Source of the DNA: Streptomyces longwoodensis
GTDB lineage: Bacteria; Actinomycetota; Actinomycetes; Streptomycetales; Streptomycetaceae
NCBI RefSeq assembly: GCF_001514125.1
Contig: NZ_KQ948551.1
Coordinates: 62,001 to 126,000 of the forward strand
DNA: 64,000 bases
Direction: 5' to 3'
Shown here: one piece after another, positions 45,146-56,734 of the stretch
Layout: each line of letters starts with the position of its first letter
Numbering within the stretch: the stretch's first letter is position 1
Notes under the pieces: generated by a model
What the model was told of the DNA's origin: nothing
Databases searched by the model: none
Seen by the model: the letters and a program-made list of their open reading frames with translations, nothing else
Translations under genes and position numbers: made by a program

Positions 45146-46765
45146 ATGACTAGTCAGACCACCATCGACGCGAAGGGGCCGGGGGACGGGGCACCCGCGG
45201 GCCGTTCGGACCACGGGCCCTCCGCGGGCCTGCGCGGTCACCCCTGGTTCACGCTGATCACCGTCGCCGTAGGGGTCATGATGGTGGCCCTCGACGGCAC
45301 CATCGTGGCCATCGCCAACCCGGCGATCGCGAAGGACCTGGGCGCCACCTTCGCCGAGGTCCAGTGGATCACCAACGCCTACTTCCTGGCCCTCGCGGTC
45401 TCCCTGATCACCGCGGGCAAGCTCGGCGACCGCTTCGGCCACCGCCAGACCTTCCTGATCGGCGTGGTCGGCTTCGCCGCCGCGTCCGGCGCGATCGGCC
45501 TGTCCGACAGCATCGCGCTCGTCGTCACCTTCCGGGTGTTCCAGGGCCTGTTCGGCGCGCTGCTCATGCCGGCCGCCCTCGGCCTGCTGCGGGCCACCTT
45601 CCCGGCCGAGAAGCTCAACATGGCCATCGGCATCTGGGGCATGGTCATCGGCGCGTCCACCGCCGGCGGCCCGATCCTCGGCGGCGTCCTCGTCGAGCAC
45701 GTCAGCTGGCAGTCCGTGTTCTTCATCAACGTCCCGGTCGGCGCCCTCGCGCTGGTCCTCGGCGTGCTGATCCTGCTCGACCACCGCGCCGAGAACGCCC
45801 CGCGCTCCTTCGACCTGCTGGGCATCGCCCTGCTGTCGGGCGCGATGTTCTGCCTGGTGTGGGCCCTGATCAAGGCGCCGACCTGGGGCTGGGGCGACGG
45901 CACCACCTGGCTGTTCATCGTGGTGTCCCTGGTCGGCTTCGCCCTCTTCGCCTTCTGGGAGACGCGGGTCAAGGAGCCGCTGATCCCGCTGAAGCTGTTC
46001 CGCTCCGTCCCGCTGTCCGCGGGCGTGGTGCTGATGGTCCTCATGGCCATCGCCTTCATGGGCGGCCTGTTCTTCGTGACGTTCTACCTCCAGAACGTCC
46101 ACGGGATGAGCCCCATCGACGCGGGCCTGCACCTGCTCCCGCTCACCGGCATGATGATCGTCGGCTCGCCGCTGGCCGGCGCGATGATCACCAAACTCGG
46201 CCCGCGCGTCCCGCTGGCCGGCGGCATGCTCTGCACCGCCGTCGCCATGTACGGCATGTCCACCCTGGACACCGGCACCGGCAGCGCCCTGATGTCCCTC
46301 TGGTTCGCCCTGCTGGGCCTGGGCCTCGCCCCGGTCATGGTCGGCGCCACCGAGGTCATCGTCGGCAACGCGCCGATGGAGCTGTCCGGCGTGGCCGGCG
46401 GCCTCCAGCAGGCGGCCATGCAGATCGGCGGCAGCCTCGGCACCGCCGTGCTGGGCGCCGTGATGGCCTCCAAGGTGGACGGCGACCTGCCGGGCAACTG
46501 GAAGGACGCGGGCCTGCCCCCGCTGACGCCGGGCCAGCTCGACCAGGCGTCCGAGGCGGTCCAGGTCGGTGTCGCGCCGGTCCAGCCGAACATGCCCGAG
46601 GCGATCGCCGCGAAGATCACCGACGTCGCCCACGACACCTTCATCTCCGGCATGAGCCTCGCCTCGCTCGTCGCGGCCGGGGTGGCGGTCGTCGCCGTGT
46701 TCGTCGCGCTGCTGACCAAGCGCGGCGTGAACGCGGAGGCGGGCGCGGGCGTCGGCCACATCTGA
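45146..46765 (+). CDS. MFS drug exporter, DHA2 family (14 TM)
   Basis: 539 residues with fourteen hydrophobic segments. Motif A GKLGDRFGHR, motif C-like GIWGMVIGASTAGGPILGG and the family start VALDGTIVAIANPAI are EmrB/QacA-like. Proton-driven export of lipophilic cations or antibiotics. A large loop near 430-470 separates TM13 and TM14. Controlled by the divergent TetR protein. The stop codon region is duplicated (see findings). Confidence 0.94.
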   Translation: MTSQTTIDAKGPGDGAPAGRSDHGPSAGLRGHPWFTLITVAVGVMMVALDGTIVAIANPAIAKDLGATFAEVQWITNAYFLALAVSLITAGKLGDRFGHRQTFLIGVVGFAAASGAIGLSDSIALVVTFRVFQGLFGALLMPAALGLLRATFPAEKLNMAIGIWGMVIGASTAGGPILGGVLVEHVSWQSVFFINVPVGALALVLGVLILLDHRAENAPRSFDLLGIALLSGAMFCLVWALIKAPTWGWGDGTTWLFIVVSLVGFALFAFWETRVKEPLIPLKLFRSVPLSAGVVLMVLMAIAFMGGLFFVTFYLQNVHGMSPIDAGLHLLPLTGMMIVGSPLAGAMITKLGPRVPLAGGMLCTAVAMYGMSTLDTGTGSALMSLWFALLGLGLAPVMVGATEVIVGNAPMELSGVAGGLQQAAMQIGGSLGTAVLGAVMASKVDGDLPGNWKDAGLPPLTPGQLDQASEAVQVGVAPVQPNMPEAIAAKITDVAHDTFISGMSLASLVAAGVAVVAVFVALLTKRGVNAEAGAGVGHI

Positions 46766-46817
46766 CGCCTCCCGGCCGGGCGCCGGCCACACCTGACGCC
46801 TCCCGGCCCGGCGCCGG
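46763..46817 (+). repeat. Direct repeat containing the MFS stop codon
   Basis: Two 24-base copies (46763-46786 and 46794-46817) differ at one base; period 31. The first contains the TGA stop of the MFS gene. Confidence 0.75.
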
Positions 46818-46840
46818 TCCCGACTGACGGGGCCGGCGCC
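46810..46840 (+). terminator. Terminator after the MFS gene
   Basis: A 12-bp stem GGCGCCGGTCCC / GGGGCCGGCGCC (one G-T pair) with loop GACTGAC. Confidence 0.7.
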
Positions 46841-47060
46841 GCAATTTCCCTCATCAGGGTGAGAACGCTCAAGGCCGCTCGCTCCCGGCGCGCGCCGCAG
46901 GTCACAGTGGGTCACGCCCTACGGAACGCAGGGCGGACCGGGCCGCGGCGCGCTGCCGGAGGGGGACAGCGCGCCGACGCCCCGGCCCCGGGGGCGCATG
47001 ATCCGGGCCCGTGCGGTTACCCGCTTCTGTGAACTGGTCCTCTGGTTCTGGGAGTTGACG

Positions 47061-47369
47061 ATGACGGGCTTCGGGCAGCACGGGACGCGCAGGTACCCCC
47101 GCACGCGTGGCCGGATGGGGTCACGGTCCGGGCCGGATCGCGCGACGCTCGGCATCATCGGGCTCGTCTGTGCGGTCGCGGGCTTCTTCACCCTCGGGAT
47201 CGTCCTCGGTCCCGCCGCGATCGTCTGCGGCTGGCTGGCCATGGGCCGCACCTGGGCGGGCTCCCGCCCCGTGCCGGCCCTGGTCGCCGTGGTCCTGGGT
47301 GCCATCGACACCCTGCTCGCCGTCATCTGGCTGGCCGGCGCGGCCGGCCCGGGCGGCGGCCTGCTGTAG
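47061..47369 (+). CDS. Small DUF4190-type membrane protein
   Basis: 102 residues with GGGAG six bases before the ATG. A basic, Arg/Gly-rich N-terminal 30 residues is followed by two TM helices, ATLGIIGLVCAVAGFFTLG and PVPALVAVVLGAIDTLLAV, linked by GPAAIVCGWLAMGRTW, the typical DUF4190 hinge. Function unknown. The gene overlaps the end of the K+ channel frame on the other strand; the hydrophobic pattern and RBS argue that this one is real. Confidence 0.75.
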   Translation: MTGFGQHGTRRYPRTRGRMGSRSGPDRATLGIIGLVCAVAGFFTLGIVLGPAAIVCGWLAMGRTWAGSRPVPALVAVVLGAIDTLLAVIWLAGAAGPGGGLL

Positions 47370-48209
47370 CACCGGCCGTTCCCGGCCGAGACCCCGTTCC
47401 CGGCCGAGGACCGCCGGAGCCGCCGGAACCGTCGGAACCGTCGGAACCACCGGGGCCGTCGGGGACGCCGGGACGGGCGGCCGGAGCGGCCCGGACAGCG
47501 CGGCGACCTCCGCCCGCAGCCGGCGCACCTCCTCGGTCAGCGCCTCGATCGCCTCGGTCTGCCGCCGCTCCTCCACGTCGTCCTTCTCGAAGCGCGCGAT
47601 GAACCAGGCGGCGATGTTCGCGGTCACCACACCGAGCAGGGCGATCCCGGACAGCATCAGCCCCACGGCGAGGACACGGCCCAGGCCGGTGGTCGGGGCG
47701 TGGTCGCCGTAGCCGACGGTGGTCATCGTGGTGAAGGACCACCACACCGCGTCCCCCAGCGTGCGGATGTTCCCGTGCGGCGCGTCCCGCTCGACCGACA
47801 GCACGGCCAGCGAGCCGAACATCAGCAGTCCCACCACGGCCCCGGCGACGTACGTGGTCAGCCGGATCTGCGAGGCCATCCGGGCGCGCCGCCCCACCAG
47901 CATCAGCGTCGACACCAGCCGCAGCAGCCGCAACGGCTGCAGCATGGGCAGCACCACGGCGCACAGGTCCGTCCAGTGCGACCGGACGAAGGCCCACCGG
48001 CGCGGGGCGAGGCCGAGCCGGGTCAGGTAGTCGACCGCGAAGGCACCCCACACCACCCACTCGACGACCGTGCAGACGCGGGTGAGCGCGTGCCCCGCCG
48101 AGGTGTCGACGATCGGCACGGCGTAGGCGACGGCGAAGAGCACCGCCAGCACGAACAGCGGGCGCTGGGTGGCCTGCTCCCACCGGGCCTGTGCCGTCTC
48201 TCGGTCCAT
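47121..48209 (-). CDS. Voltage-gated-type potassium channel, extended C-terminus
   Basis: 362 residues. Six TM segments, an S4-like Arg helix (RLLRLVSTLMLVGRRAR, 94-110), pore helix and selectivity filter TTVGYGD at 163-169, then a coiled coil near 208-240. This is a complete KvAP-like channel by residue 245. From residue 281 the frame runs antisense through the DUF4190 gene, and this part (acidic, Gly/Asp-rich) is probably not original coding sequence. Pro/Val/Thr repeats at 245-265 precede it. Confidence 0.85.
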   Translation of the reverse strand: MDRETAQARWEQATQRPLFVLAVLFAVAYAVPIVDTSAGHALTRVCTVVEWVVWGAFAVDYLTRLGLAPRRWAFVRSHWTDLCAVVLPMLQPLRLLRLVSTLMLVGRRARMASQIRLTTYVAGAVVGLLMFGSLAVLSVERDAPHGNIRTLGDAVWWSFTTMTTVGYGDHAPTTGLGRVLAVGLMLSGIALLGVVTANIAAWFIARFEKDDVEERRQTEAIEALTEEVRRLRAEVAALSGPLRPPVPASPTAPVVPTVPTVPAAPAVLGRERGLGRERPVLQQAAARAGRAGQPDDGEQGVDGTQDHGDQGRHGAGARPGAAHGQPAADDRGGTEDDPEGEEARDRTDEPDDAERRAIRPGP

Positions 48210-48257
48210 GCGGGCATCGTAGGGACCGCGAGGCGGCCGCCGGGGGCGCGGGGGCGG

Positions 48258-48308
48258 CGGGGGTGGCAGGGACGGCGGGGGCGGCGGGGACGGCGGGGAC
48301 GGCGGGGA
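48258..48308 (+). repeat. Imperfect GGCGGGGAC tandem repeats
   Basis: Several 6 to 9-base units of the type GGCGGGGAC in a row between aceE and the channel gene. Confidence 0.6.
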
Positions 48309-48321
48309 TCCGGTCCCCGCC
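48301..48321 (-). terminator. Terminator after aceE
   Basis: 8-bp stem GGCGGGGA / TCCCCGCC, loop TCCGG, 31 bases after the aceE stop. Confidence 0.55.
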
Positions 48322-48352
48322 ACCCCCGTCGGCCCGTCCGGCCCCGGAGCGG

Positions 48353-51100
<2,748 letters not shown>

Positions 51101-51452
51101 GCTGTTCCTTACCTGTCAGAGGGCACCGCTGGGGGCCACATTCCGGTATGCCTGCACCGCCCCCATCGTGTACCTCCGGGCGGCCGAACGGCATCTCTAC
51201 TGTGGGGTAACCAGGAGCTCGTACCCGAAGGCGGTTCCCAAACACGCAAACAGGGCAGAAAGGTGTGGGGTGTGTCACGCTCGGTGGACGGCGGGTGCCT
51301 GAAGTTGGGGCGAGACGGCCGGTATCGTCACCGTTTCGGCGGTCCGGATCGCCGGGTACTTGCGCGATCCGCCCCGCCCGTGTGGACTACGGCCAATGCT
51401 TCGCGCACGCGCGTGGCTGAGACATTCCCAAAACATGATCAGGAGGCAACCC
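51101..51452. other. 352-bp divergent non-coding interval (aceE / DUF3052)
   Basis: Holds the promoter of aceE (no clear boxes seen on the minus strand) and of the DUF3052 gene (next entry). A/C-rich direct repeats CAAACACGCAAACAGG occur near 51240. No gene seen. Confidence 0.6.
51360..51388 (+). promoter_or_regulatory. Candidate promoter of the DUF3052 gene
   Basis: TTGCGC (51360-51365), 17-base spacer, TGGACT (51383-51388), about 65 bases before the start codon. Confidence 0.4.
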
Positions 51453-51890
51453 GTGAGCGCGACCGCGGACCACGCGGAGGAGCGGACGAACCCTGCCGCC
51501 AGGCTGGGGTTCCAGCCCGGGCAGGTGGTCCAGGAGATCGGCTACGACGACGACGTCGACCAGGAGCTCCGCGAGGCCATTGAGGAAGCCATCGAGGGCG
51601 ACCTGATGGACGAGGACTACGACGACGTGGCCGACGCCGTCGTGCTCTGGTTCCGTGACGACGACGGCGACCTGACGGATGCGCTGGTGGATGCCACCAC
51701 GTACATCGAAGAGGGCGGCGCGATCCTGCTCCTCACGCCGAAGACCGGCCGTCCGGGCTACGTCGAGCCGAGCGACATCTCGGAGGCCTCGACGACGGCG
51801 GGCCTGACGGCGTCCAAGAGCGTCAGTGTCGGCAAGGACTGGAGCGGCAGCCGGCTGGCGACGCCGAAGGGTGCCGCCAAGAAGCGGTGA
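51453..51890 (+). CDS. DUF3052 family protein
   Basis: 145 residues from a GTG with a perfect AGGAGG six bases upstream. Strongly acidic N-half (EIGYDDDVDQELREAIEEAIEGDLMDEDYDDVADAVVLW) then GGAILLLTPKTGRPGYVEPSDI and a basic Ser/Thr/Lys tail. Actinobacterial family next to aceE in many genomes, with no known activity. Followed by a strong terminator. Confidence 0.9.
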   Translation: MSATADHAEERTNPAARLGFQPGQVVQEIGYDDDVDQELREAIEEAIEGDLMDEDYDDVADAVVLWFRDDDGDLTDALVDATTYIEEGGAILLLTPKTGRPGYVEPSDISEASTTAGLTASKSVSVGKDWSGSRLATPKGAAKKR

Positions 51891-51907
51891 CCCCGCCACC
51901 CCCGCGT

Positions 51908-51939
51908 ACCGGGCCGGACCCTCCCGGGTCCGGCCCGGT
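51908..51939 (+). terminator. Strong terminator after the DUF3052 gene
   Basis: A 14-bp perfect stem, ACCGGGCCGGACCC with its complement, around loop TCCC. Confidence 0.8.
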
Positions 51940-52039
51940 CCCGTCGCGGCGGTCCGGTCGCGGGGTCCCGCTGATCGCTCCGTAGGCTGTCCTCCAGCGT
52001 GTTCTCACCCGGACAGCCCACGAAAGGGATCCCACGACG

Positions 52040-52498
52040 ATGGCCATCCAGGTCGGCGACAAGGCCCCCGACTTCGAGCTCAAGGACAACCACGGCGCGA
52101 CCGTGAAGCTGTCCGACTTCCACGGCAGCAAGAACGTCGTCCTGCTCTTCTACCCCTTCGCCTTCACCGGCGTGTGCACCGGCGAGCTGTGCGAGGTGCG
52201 GGACAACCTGCCGCGGTTCGCCGACCGCGAGACCCAGGTGCTCGCCGTCTCCAACGACTCCATCCACACCCTGCGCGTCTTCGCAGAGCAGGAGGGCCTG
52301 GAGTACCCGTTGCTGAGCGACTTCTGGCCGCACGGCGAGGTCTCCCGCGCCTACGGCGTCTTCGCCGAGGACAAGGGCTGCGCGGTGCGCGGCACCTTCG
52401 TCATCGACAAGGAGGGCGTGGTCCGCTGGACCGTCGTCAACGCCCTGCCCGACGCCCGGGACCTGGACGAGTACGTCACGGCGCTCGACACCCTCTGA
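52040..52498 (+). CDS. Peroxiredoxin, AhpE type
   Basis: 152 residues, thioredoxin fold. Peroxidatic Cys46 in [11 protein letters not shown] and a second Cys at 51, with another in [11 protein letters not shown]. Substrate loop [10 protein letters not shown] is that of AhpE/BCP-like enzymes of actinobacteria, which reduce hydroperoxides and peroxynitrite. Stands between the DUF3052 gene and the ter cluster as an oxidative stress gene of its own transcript. Confidence 0.92.
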   Translation: MAIQVGDKAPDFELKDNHGATVKLSDFHGSKNVVLLFYPFAFTGVCTGELCEVRDNLPRFADRETQVLAVSNDSIHTLRVFAEQEGLEYPLLSDFWPHGEVSRAYGVFAEDKGCAVRGTFVIDKEGVVRWTVVNALPDARDLDEYVTALDTL

Positions 52499-52611
52499 TT
52501 CTTCGGCGTCAGGGCCTGCGACGGGCGGGAACCCGTCACTAGGATCGACGCGTTGATCCGATATCCGACGCACGACGGGGCTCCCGCCCCCGAACACCAA
52601 TGGAGGACCCC

Positions 52612-53187
52612 GTGGGAGTCAGCCTCAGCAAGGGCGGCAACGTTTCGCTGACCAAGGAGGCCCCGGGCCTGACCGCGGTGCTCGTCGGCCTGGGCTGGGA
52701 CGCCCGCACGACGACCGGCACCGACTTCGACCTCGACGCCAGCGCGCTGCTGCTGAACAACACGGGCAAGGTCGCCAGCGACCAGCACTTCGTGTTCTTC
52801 AACAACCTCAAGAGCCCCGACGGCTCGGTCGAGCACACCGGTGACAACCTCACCGGTGAGGGCGAGGGCGACGACGAGGTCATCAAGGTCAACCTGGCCG
52901 GCGTCCCGGCGGAGGTGGAGAAGATCGTCTTCCCGGTCTCCATCTACGAGGCCGAGAACCGCCAGCAGTCCTTCGGCCAGGTCCGCAACGCCTACATCCG
53001 CGTGGTGAACCAGGCCGGCGGCGCCGAGATCGCCCGCTACGACCTCAGCGAGGACGCCTCCACCGAGACCGCCATGGTCTTCGGTGAGCTCTACCGGCAC
53101 GGCGCGGAGTGGAAGTTCCGCGCCATCGGCCAGGGCTACGCCTCGGGCCTGCGCGGCATCGCGCAGGACTTCGGCGTCAACGTCTGA
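52612..53187 (+). CDS. terD: TerD family protein 1
   Basis: 191 residues from a GTG (GGAGG five bases upstream), the standard TerD length. [18 protein letters not shown] is the classic TerD start; [11 protein letters not shown] and [20 protein letters not shown] hold the acidic residues that bind calcium in TerD structures; the end is FGVNV. Soluble sensor/effector of the Ter stress system, membrane-associated through TerC-type partners. First gene of the cluster. Confidence 0.95.
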   Translation: MGVSLSKGGNVSLTKEAPGLTAVLVGLGWDARTTTGTDFDLDASALLLNNTGKVASDQHFVFFNNLKSPDGSVEHTGDNLTGEGEGDDEVIKVNLAGVPAEVEKIVFPVSIYEAENRQQSFGQVRNAYIRVVNQAGGAEIARYDLSEDASTETAMVFGELYRHGAEWKFRAIGQGYASGLRGIAQDFGVNV

Positions 53188-53205
53188 GCCGACGCCCTCA
53201 CCCGA

Positions 53206-53238
53206 CCGGCGCCGACCGTTGCACACGGTCGGCGCCGG
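53206..53238 (+). terminator. Hairpin between the two terD genes
   Basis: A 13-bp perfect stem, CCGGCGCCGACCG with its complement, around loop TTGCACA. Confidence 0.7.
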
Positions 53239-53285
53239 ACGTGCAGGACAACCGAAGAAGCACCATCCAGGGGAGGACCAGCATC

Positions 53286-53861
53286 ATGGGCGTCACGCTC
53301 GCCAAGGGGGGCAACGTCTCCCTGTCCAAGGCCGCGCCGAACCTCACACAGGTGATGATCGGGCTCGGCTGGGACGCGCGCTCCACCACCGGGGCCCCGT
53401 TCGACCTCGACGCCAGCGCGCTGCTGTGCAACGGCGGACGGGTGCTCGGCGACGAGTGGTTCGTCTTCTACAACCAGCTCACCAGCCCGGACGGCTCGGT
53501 GGAGCACACCGGTGACAACCTCACCGGTGAGGGCGAGGGCGACGACGAGTCGATCCTGGTCGACCTGTCCCGGGTGCCGGCCCACTGCGACAAGATCGTC
53601 TTCCCGGTCTCGATCCACATGGCCGACGAGCGCGGCCAGACCTTCGGACAGGTCTCCAACGCCTTCATCCGGGTGGTCAACCAGGCCGACGGCCAGGAGC
53701 TCGCGCGCTACGACCTGAGCGAGGACGCCTCCACCGAGACGGCCATGATCTTCGGCGAGCTCTATCGCTACCAGGGCGAATGGAAGTTCCGGGCCGTGGG
53801 CCAGGGGTACGCGTCAGGCCTTCGGGGTATCGCTCTAGACTTCGGGGTCAACGTTTCGTAA
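53286..53861 (+). CDS. terD: TerD family protein 2
   Basis: 191 residues, a tandem paralogue of the previous gene with the same motifs ([35 protein letters not shown]). One stretch of 48 bases is identical in both genes. GGGGAGGACC lies about ten bases before the ATG. Separated from copy 1 by a terminator-like hairpin, so it may have its own promoter or be expressed at a different level. Confidence 0.95.
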   Translation: MGVTLAKGGNVSLSKAAPNLTQVMIGLGWDARSTTGAPFDLDASALLCNGGRVLGDEWFVFYNQLTSPDGSVEHTGDNLTGEGEGDDESILVDLSRVPAHCDKIVFPVSIHMADERGQTFGQVSNAFIRVVNQADGQELARYDLSEDASTETAMIFGELYRYQGEWKFRAVGQGYASGLRGIALDFGVNVS

Positions 53862-53911
53862 AGCCGAGTGCGGCACGGGGGAAACCCGTACACGTACGGA
53901 TTGGGTAGCCA

Positions 53912-55060
53912 GTGCTTCTGAAAACCTTCGGCTGGTCGTTCGCGGTCACCGCGCTCGGCCTGGTCGCGGCGGTCTTTTACGGGGGGTGGGAGGCCTTCGG
54001 GATCGTGGCCATCCTCTGCATCCTGGAGATCTCGCTGTCGTTCGACAACGCGGTGGTCAACGCCGGGATCCTGAAGAAGATGAGCCCCTTCTGGCAGAAG
54101 ATCTTCCTCACGGTGGGCGTGCTCATCGCGGTCTTCGGCATGCGGCTGGTCTTCCCCGTCGTCATCGTGGCGATCAGCGCCAAGATGGGGCCGATCGAGG
54201 CCGTCGACCTCGCGCTGAACGACAAGGACCGGTACCAGCAGCTCGTCACCGACGCGCACCCGTCGATCGCCGCGTTCGGTGGCATGTTCCTGCTGATGAT
54301 CTTCCTCGACTTCATCTTCGAGGACCGTGACATCCAGTGGCTGCGCTGGATCGAGCGGCCGCTGGCCAAGCTCGGCAAGGTCGACATGCTGTCGGTCTGC
54401 ATCGCCCTGATCGTGCTGCTCATCACCGCCTTCACCTTCGCCACCCACGCCCACCAGCACGGCGGCGCGCACGTGGACAAGGCGCAGACCGTGCTGATCT
54501 CCGGCATCGCCGGTCTGATCACGTACATGGTGGTCGGCGGGCTCTCCGGCTACTTCGAGGACCGGCTGGAGGAAGAGGAGGAACGCGAGCACGAGGCCGA
54601 GGAGGAGGCCCGGCGCAGCGGCAAGCAGGCGTCGGCCGTCACCCTCGCCGGCAAGGCCGCGTTCTTCATGTTCCTCTACCTGGAAGTGCTGGACGCGTCC
54701 TTCTCCTTCGACGGCGTGATCGGCGCCTTCGCCATCACCAACGACATCGTGCTCATGGCCCTCGGCCTGGGCATCGGCGCGATGTACGTGCGGTCGCTGA
54801 CGGTGTACCTGGTCCGCCAGGGCACCCTGGACGACTACGTCTACCTGGAGCACGGCGCCCACTACGCGATCGGCGCCCTGGCCGTGATCCTGATGATCAC
54901 CATCCAGTACCAGATCAACGAGGTCATCACCGGTCTGGTCGGCGTCGTCCTGATCGCCTGGTCCTTCTGGTCCTCCGTGCGCCGCAACAAGGCACTCGCG
55001 GCGGCCGAGGGAGGAGCCGAGGGCTCGGACGACAAGGCGGAGGTCTCGTCCGGGGTGTGA
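53912..55060 (+). CDS. DUF475/TerC-like integral membrane protein
   Basis: 382 residues from a GTG. About eight TM segments in two repeated halves, each with the acidic motif of the TerC/Alx family: LEISLSFDNAVVNAG in the first and LEVLDASFSFDGVIGAF in the second. A cytosolic coiled-coil loop of Glu/Arg (LEEEEEREHEAEEEARR) separates them. TerC family members export Mn2+ or partner with TerD and TerB at the membrane. Follows terD2 by 50 bases and is probably in one transcript. Confidence 0.9.
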   Translation: MLLKTFGWSFAVTALGLVAAVFYGGWEAFGIVAILCILEISLSFDNAVVNAGILKKMSPFWQKIFLTVGVLIAVFGMRLVFPVVIVAISAKMGPIEAVDLALNDKDRYQQLVTDAHPSIAAFGGMFLLMIFLDFIFEDRDIQWLRWIERPLAKLGKVDMLSVCIALIVLLITAFTFATHAHQHGGAHVDKAQTVLISGIAGLITYMVVGGLSGYFEDRLEEEEEREHEAEEEARRSGKQASAVTLAGKAAFFMFLYLEVLDASFSFDGVIGAFAITNDIVLMALGLGIGAMYVRSLTVYLVRQGTLDDYVYLEHGAHYAIGALAVILMITIQYQINEVITGLVGVVLIAWSFWSSVRRNKALAAAEGGAEGSDDKAEVSSGV

Positions 55061-55111
55061 GACCGCGGGCACACCCGGGTGTGATCAGCTTCCGGGTGAG
55101 GAACGCTCTGA

Positions 55112-55152
55112 GCGGGGCGGCCGGTGAGGTGGAGTCCTCCCGGCCGCCCCGC
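55112..55152 (+). terminator. Strong terminator or attenuator after the DUF475 gene
   Basis: A 13-bp perfect outer stem (GCGGGGCGGCCGG with its complement), inner GAGG / CCTC, followed by GGGTTTG. Confidence 0.75.
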
Positions 55153-55183
55153 CGGGTTTGTCGTCATGACTGTGGGGGCGGGA

Positions 55184-55921
55184 ATGGGGTTGTTCGACGG
55201 GTTCTGGAGCGGGCGGGCGGCCGACTTCGACTCGGGCAGCGCGGCGAGCAACGCGATCGAGCTGACCAAACGGCACCACCAGGTGTCCCTGACGCGGCAG
55301 GGGGCCGCCACGGGCAACCTGCGGGTCAACCTGACCTGGCGGATGCGCACCTCCGACTTCGGCGGGCCGCAGCGCGAGAGCCTGCTGCGCCACCCCTTCA
55401 AGGCGCTCAGGCCGCCGGAGGTGGTGGGCCACAGCCAGAGCATGGTCAACGTCGACCTGGACCTGGGCTGCCTGTACGAGCTGGCCGACGGCACCAAGGG
55501 CGTCGTCCAGCCGCTCGGCGGCTACCTCGGCGACGTCAACGGCCCGCCGTACGTGAAGCTCAGCGGCGACGACCGGTTCGGCTCGGCGTCCGGCGAGACG
55601 ATGTACGTCAACCTCGACCACCGCGAGGACATCAAGCGGCTGCTGGTCTTCGTGTACATCTACGACCAGACGCCGGCCTTCGACCGGACCCACGCCGTGG
55701 TGACGCTGTACCCGAGCAACGGGCCGCGCATCGAGGTCGGGCTGGACGAGCGGCACCCGCAGGCCCGCTCCTGCGCCGTGGTGATGATCGAGAACGTCAA
55801 GGACGAACTCGTCGTCCGCCGCGAGGTGCGCTTCGTCTACGGCTTCCAGGCCGAGCTGGACCGGCTGTACGGCTGGGGCCTGCAGTGGGGCCGGGGCTAC
55901 AAGTCGAAGGTCGACAAGTAG
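55184..55921 (+). CDS. TerD-like protein 3 (divergent)
   Basis: 245 residues. The ATG after GGGGGCGGGA was chosen; one six codons earlier lacks a ribosome-binding site. The N-terminus MGLFDGFWSGRAADFDSGSA is not TerD-like; the C-terminal 170 residues are a TerD fold (MVNVDLDLGCLYELADGTKGV, YVNLDHREDIKRLLVFVYIY, IEVGLDER). It lacks the calcium-binding loop of TerD 1 and 2. Plus strand, converging on TerD 4. Confidence 0.88.
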   Translation: MGLFDGFWSGRAADFDSGSAASNAIELTKRHHQVSLTRQGAATGNLRVNLTWRMRTSDFGGPQRESLLRHPFKALRPPEVVGHSQSMVNVDLDLGCLYELADGTKGVVQPLGGYLGDVNGPPYVKLSGDDRFGSASGETMYVNLDHREDIKRLLVFVYIYDQTPAFDRTHAVVTLYPSNGPRIEVGLDERHPQARSCAVVMIENVKDELVVRREVRFVYGFQAELDRLYGWGLQWGRGYKSKVDK

Positions 55922-55954
55922 CCCTGTCCGGTCCGTACCGTCCCGCCGGTCCGG

Positions 55955-56734
55955 TCACCGGCCCACGAACTGCGGCCCCATCGGCGGCAGCGCGAAGTGG
56001 TCCGGGTAGGCGTAGCCGTGGGTCGGCAGCGACGACGGGTAGCCGTACGCCGGCTGCGGCTGCGGCTGCGGCTGCGGCTGCGGCTGCTGTTGCGGCTGGG
56101 CGGGGACCGGCTGGGTCGGCTGCTCCGGGGGCAGCGGCTGGGACACCACGGGCTCCCCGGCCGCCGCCCGCTCGGCCTCCTCGGACTCGTCCACCGAGAT
56201 GCCGAAGTCGGTGGCCAGGCCCTTCAGGCCGTTGCTGTAGCCCTCGCCCAGCGCGCGGAACTTCCACCCCTCGCCCCGGCGGTACAGCTCTCCGCAGATC
56301 AGGGCCGTCTCCTCGCCGGTCTCCGGGCGGATGTCGAAGCGGGCCAGCGGCTCGGCGTCCGCGGCCGAAGCGTCGTACAGCAGGATGCGCAGGTCCCGTA
56401 CGCGGTCGAAGGTGACGCCGTCCGCCGAGGCGACGAGGAGAACTCGGCCGACGGCGGACTCGACACCGGCCAGGTCTGTCTGGATCGTGTCGGTGAGGCC
56501 CTCGGCGACCCGCTTCTTGCCCAGGCGCCACACCTTCCCGGACGGGTGCCGGGGCTGGTTGTAGAAGACGAAGTCCTCGTCGGAGCGCACACGGCCGCCG
56601 GGACCGAGGAGCAGCGCGGAGGCGTCGACGTCCGGGACGCCCTGTCCGGGCGTCCAGCGCAGCACGGCCCGTACGGTGGTGGCTTCGAGCGGGACGTTCG
56701 ACCCCTTGAGCATCGCGTGCGTCATACCGGTCAT
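55955..56734 (-). CDS. TerD-like protein 4 with Gln/Pro-rich tail
   Basis: 259 residues. TerD fold with [66 protein letters not shown] and DFGISVDE. From residue 180 it changes to a low-complexity tail ([15 protein letters not shown], then Tyr/Gly/Pro). Start codons at 56734 and 56725 are both possible. Opposite in direction to the other ter genes and divergent from the lyase gene. Confidence 0.88.
   Translation of the reverse strand: MTGMTHAMLKGSNVPLEATTVRAVLRWTPGQGVPDVDASALLLGPGGRVRSDEDFVFYNQPRHPSGKVWRLGKKRVAEGLTDTIQTDLAGVESAVGRVLLVASADGVTFDRVRDLRILLYDASAADAEPLARFDIRPETGEETALICGELYRRGEGWKFRALGEGYSNGLKGLATDFGISVDESEEAERAAAGEPVVSQPLPPEQPTQPVPAQPQQQPQPQPQPQPQPAYGYPSSLPTHGYAYPDHFALPPMGPQFVGR
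56051..56099 (+). repeat. GGCTGC hexanucleotide tandem repeat
   Basis: Six or so copies of GGCTGC, encoding Gln-Pro dipeptides in TerD-like protein 4; likely to vary in number between strains. Confidence 0.75.

Noticed and set aside
45113-46915. 600-codon minus-strand frame over the MFS gene
   Set aside because: Very rich in Asp, Glu, Gly and His, as expected of the antisense of a TM protein; the plus-strand exporter has clear motifs.
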